NCBI GenBank assembly: GCA_003644175.1
Contig: QNBS01000006.1
Span: 1 to 16,808, forward strand
From: Planctomycetota bacterium
Lineage (GTDB): Bacteria > Planctomycetota > Phycisphaerae > Sedimentisphaerales > Anaerohalosphaeraceae
Length of the DNA: 16,808 nt
Reading direction: 5' to 3'
Shown here piece by piece: positions 15,268-16,808 of the stretch (its first letter is position 1; each line of letters opens with the position of its first letter). Under the pieces are notes generated by a model. That model was not told the DNA's origin, did not search any database, and was given only the letters and a program-made list of their open reading frames with translations. A program made the position numbers and the translations under genes.

Positions 15268-15552
15268 TTAGATTTTGGTCATTAGTATTTTGGCTTTTTT
15301 TTCGCTTCTCTGCAGTTGGTCCAGCACATTGACAAGCAACCCGGCGGCGTGGCGATTTACATAATCGCGGCGTGTCTTTTCAAGGGCTTCGGCGGCCCGG
15401 TCATAATTGCCGGAGGGCTCGGAATCGGCAACGTCCGAAAATCCCGTAGTTACCACGATTGCATTATTTGCAAGTTCCCTGTAGGCTGGATGATAGAATA
15501 GTAGCAGGTATTCTGGCGTTACAGGAGACTGACATGCTGAGGAACATAACAA
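15268..15552 (-). CDS. Uncertain small hypothetical protein
   Basis: This open frame of 94 codons ends with TAA at 15268. Its C-terminal two thirds look protein-like: an acidic-to-basic helical region (YDRAAEALEKTRRDYVNRHAAG, split by a turn, then LLVNVLDQLQRSEKKAK) with GC-rich third positions resembling neighbouring genes. I recognise no family. The start is doubtful. The furthest is a TTG at 15552, which overlaps the start of the opposite lipoprotein gene by 19 bases and has no good ribosome site. A GTG at 15456 would give 62 residues and remove the overlap. It may be a real small gene or a gene remnant. Confidence 0.35.
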   Translation of the reverse strand: MLCSSACQSPVTPEYLLLFYHPAYRELANNAIVVTTGFSDVADSEPSGNYDRAAEALEKTRRDYVNRHAAGLLVNVLDQLQRSEKKAKILMTKI

Positions 15553-15767
15553 CTCTTTGTCTCTTTGTGCTGATCCTGTTTTGTATCGGCTGCAGCGAGC
15601 AGACCAGCCTGAACATGCCTGATAACCACACCAGGATCGCCGCCGGTTATGACTACTCCAAAAAACCGGACTGCTTCTTTGATCGCTATCCCGAAAACTG
15701 GGAACATGCGTTATATCATAGAGAACTCACGGCTCGATACGAAGCAAAAGAACTGGCAAAGAAGTAA
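15534..15767 (+). CDS. Small predicted lipoprotein
   Basis: This 77-residue protein has a classic lipoprotein signal: MLRN, a hydrophobic run (LCLFVLILFCIG), then cysteine 20 as the likely lipidated residue. The -3 position is cysteine rather than the preferred leucine, so the lipobox is imperfect. The mature part of 58 residues is polar and contains YDYSKKPDCFFDRYPENWEHALYHRE in two parts, with many aromatic and charged residues, and ends in KELAKK. I do not recognise a family. The ATG at 15534 has AGGAG seven bases upstream. A good -10 box TAGAAT lies at 15494-15499, with a TTGCAA 20 bases further up, a spacing that is too long for a clean promoter. It would be anchored in the periplasm or outer membrane. 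Confidence 0.68.
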   Translation: MLRNITTLCLFVLILFCIGCSEQTSLNMPDNHTRIAAGYDYSKKPDCFFDRYPENWEHALYHRELTARYEAKELAKK

Positions 15768-15806
15768 CAATCAATTCTGTCGCCAATCAAAGACAAAGAG
15801 AATCGT

Positions 15807-16310
15807 CTAAGAACAGGCCCCTAACTTGTGGCCGGACCCCACCGTGTAAAGTCGTTTGGCGCCGGCGGTGTTGACGTGCGAGCAGACAATCCGTCCGACA
15901 AAGATAATGTGATCGCCAGCCGGCAACTGCGCTTCGAGTGTGCACTCGAAGTTCGCCACCGCGTCGGTGAGCAGGACAGAGTCAATCTCTTTGGCGGGCT
16001 CCGTTTTGCAGTCGAATTCGGCAAATTTGTCGACATCCCTGCCGGACCGCGAGCCAAAAAACAGGGCGGCATCAGCCATCCCCGACGATGGAAATGCTAC
16101 GGTGAAGCACCTGGAATGATTAATACATTCGACGGAGTAATGTTTGCTCGCCACGGCTATCGCCATCATCAGCGGCTTGCCTGAGGCGATCATCGTCCAT
16201 CCCAAGGTGACGGGATTGGCCCTGCCGTCTTTGTCTTTGGCGATCGCAATGACCACCTGTTCGGGATACTTTGTTCTTACGGCGTCGGAATATTCAACTT
16301 GTTTCTGCAT
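15807..16310 (-). CDS. Flavin reductase-like FMN-binding split-barrel protein (flavoredoxin type)
   Basis: This 167-residue cytoplasmic protein belongs to the flavin reductase/flavoredoxin superfamily, which binds FMN in a split-barrel fold and transfers electrons or reduces flavin. Visible family features are YPEQVVIAIAKDKDGRANPVTLGW near 15-38, MMAIAVASKHYSVECI near 48-63, the segment CFTVAFPSS, SGRDVDKFAEF near 88-98, and the late strands CTLEAQLPAGDHIIFVGRIV. The length fits stand-alone members. The exact electron donor or acceptor cannot be told from sequence. The ATG at 16310 has GGAAGGA just upstream. It converges with the small lipoprotein gene (39-base gap with no clear terminator) and is preceded by a candidate promoter. 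Confidence 0.87.
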   Translation of the reverse strand: MQKQVEYSDAVRTKYPEQVVIAIAKDKDGRANPVTLGWTMIASGKPLMMAIAVASKHYSVECINHSRCFTVAFPSSGMADAALFFGSRSGRDVDKFAEFDCKTEPAKEIDSVLLTDAVANFECTLEAQLPAGDHIIFVGRIVCSHVNTAGAKRLYTVGSGHKLGACS

Positions 16311-16328
16311 GGTTCCTTCCCTGAAATA

Positions 16329-16433
16329 TTAACGTTTCCTTCTTAACATCAGAGCCCCGAAGCCAACCAGCAGCATCGTTGCCGATTTGTGAAAAAGCCT
16401 GCGTCTCGGGCCAAAAAAACGATATCTACCGAT
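16329..16433 (-). pseudogene. Remnant of a PEP-CTERM-like sorting tail
   Basis: A 34-codon open stretch ends with ATMLLVGFGALMLRRKR and a TAA at 16329-16331. A short hydrophobic helix, a basic tail and an immediate stop are the form of PEP-CTERM surface-sorting signals. The expected Pro-Glu-Pro is HKS here; each of the three codons is one base away from the expected proline, glutamate or proline codon. A stop in frame lies just upstream at 16434-16436 and I see no coherent coding frame before it. This suggests the decayed 3' end of a lost exported-protein gene. It could also be chance hydrophobic sequence. Confidence 0.33.
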
Positions 16434-16456
16434 TCAGCCACCTCTTCAGGATACTG

Positions 16457-16485
16457 ATTTGACGCATTTTTTCTTCGACTGTCAA
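16457..16485 (-). promoter_or_regulatory. Candidate promoter for the flavin reductase-like gene
   Basis: On the minus strand a perfect TTGACA (16485-16480) is followed after 17 bases by TCAAAT (16462-16457), four of six matches to the -10 consensus. Transcription would start near 16450, giving a leader of about 140 bases that includes the PEP-CTERM-like remnant. The ideal -35 box and spacing make it one of the better promoter candidates in the window. Confidence 0.45.
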
Positions 16486-16598
16486 GGCTCTTATTCAAAA
16501 ACAGAGCCCGTAAACTGAATTGCCGCTGGAATACGGCAAAACAACCCTAAAAGTCATACCTCCGATAATGACGGCGATTAGAACGTATAAACGTGCAA

Positions 16599-16808
16599 TC
16601 AGGGCGTATTAATCTCCACGGGTGAGAAATCAATGATCGCAGCATTCATGACGTATCCCACGTAAGTTATGGATTTCAGCGGCCGCTGGATCCGAGCCTC
16701 TATCGTCTCGCCGTTGGCTGTGTAGACTATCTTTTGCGCCTTCAGGTCAACTGTTACCTCGATTTGAACACCTTTATCGTTGGGGGCATTGATTTTAGCG
16801 CTTTTGGA
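16599..16808 (-). CDS. C-terminal end of an unidentified, probably exported protein (cut by window edge)
   Basis: The last 69 codons of a minus-strand gene are visible, ending with TGA at 16599-16601; its 5' part lies beyond base 16808. The visible part is beta-rich: GVQIEVTVDL, KIVYTANGETIEARI, SITYVGYVMNAA and FSPVEI near the end. The pattern of a strand with an R-PL-SITYVGY motif and a final FS-VEI strand reminds me of the C-terminus of planctomycete FecR/concanavalin-like surface proteins, but this is recollection and not a firm match. A small hairpin (TTGCCG at 16539-16534 with CGGCAA at 16525-16520) lies about 60 bases downstream with a weak T-rich tail and might end its transcript. Confidence 0.6.
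   Translation of the reverse strand, partial: SKSAKINAPNDKGVQIEVTVDLKAQKIVYTANGETIEARIQRPLKSITYVGYVMNAAIIDFSPVEINTP

Noticed and set aside
16500..16562. 20-codon minus-strand ORF directly after GGAGGT
   Set aside because: The GGAGGT touches the ATG with no spacer, which does not allow normal initiation, and the peptide has no recognisable features.
1..16808. CRISPR array, tRNA, rRNA, insertion sequence or phage integration site
   Set aside because: I saw no regularly spaced repeats, no tRNA-like cloverleaf or rRNA sequence, and no transposase or integrase gene in the window.

Overview
The window looks like a chromosomal segment of an environmental Gram-negative bacterium. A planctomycete (Phycisphaerae or relatives) is my best guess. 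The reasons are an outer-membrane secretin, a giant LamG-bearing pseudopilin, a decayed PEP-CTERM-like tail, and a PilM-PilN fusion beside GspG/H/I/J-type pseudopilins. The taxonomic call is inference from style; no marker gene is present.

Layout. The left edge (1-496, minus) is the start of panB. A 430-base stretch follows with a palindromic promoter, a hairpin and a possible 28-residue ORF. Positions 926-13510, all on the minus strand, form one type II secretion / type IV pilus-like cluster. In transcription order it encodes: a GspE/PilB ATPase; a GspF/PilC platform protein; a GspG major pseudopilin; GspH-like and GspI-like minor pseudopilins; a GspJ-like pseudopilin with a predicted seven-bladed beta-propeller; a second GspJ-like pseudopilin with a LamG domain and repeated beta-rich modules; a GspK/PilX-like pseudopilin; a PilM-PilN fusion; a PilO-like protein; and a compact secretin. 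Most junctions are overlapping or only a few bases apart, so this is an operon, with likely internal promoters before gspG and perhaps before the gspK-like gene. No prepilin peptidase, PilT or GspC lies in the window.

To the right, a divergent plus-strand gene (13952-15196) encodes a soluble GAF-domain histidine kinase. It is followed by a small uncertain minus-strand ORF, a small plus-strand lipoprotein, a minus-strand flavin reductase-family protein with a promoter and a PEP-CTERM-like remnant upstream, and the 3' end of a minus-strand gene cut by the right edge.

How it works together. The ATPase and platform protein should assemble GspG subunits into a periplasmic pseudopilus primed by the H/I/J/K-like minor subunits. 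PilMN and PilO link the machine to the secretin. The most interesting point is the tandem pair of paralogous J-type pseudopilins. They share a nearly identical roughly 185-residue head and then diverge completely into two unrelated large passenger regions, which suggests a modular tip or display subunit rather than an ordinary secretion pseudopilus.
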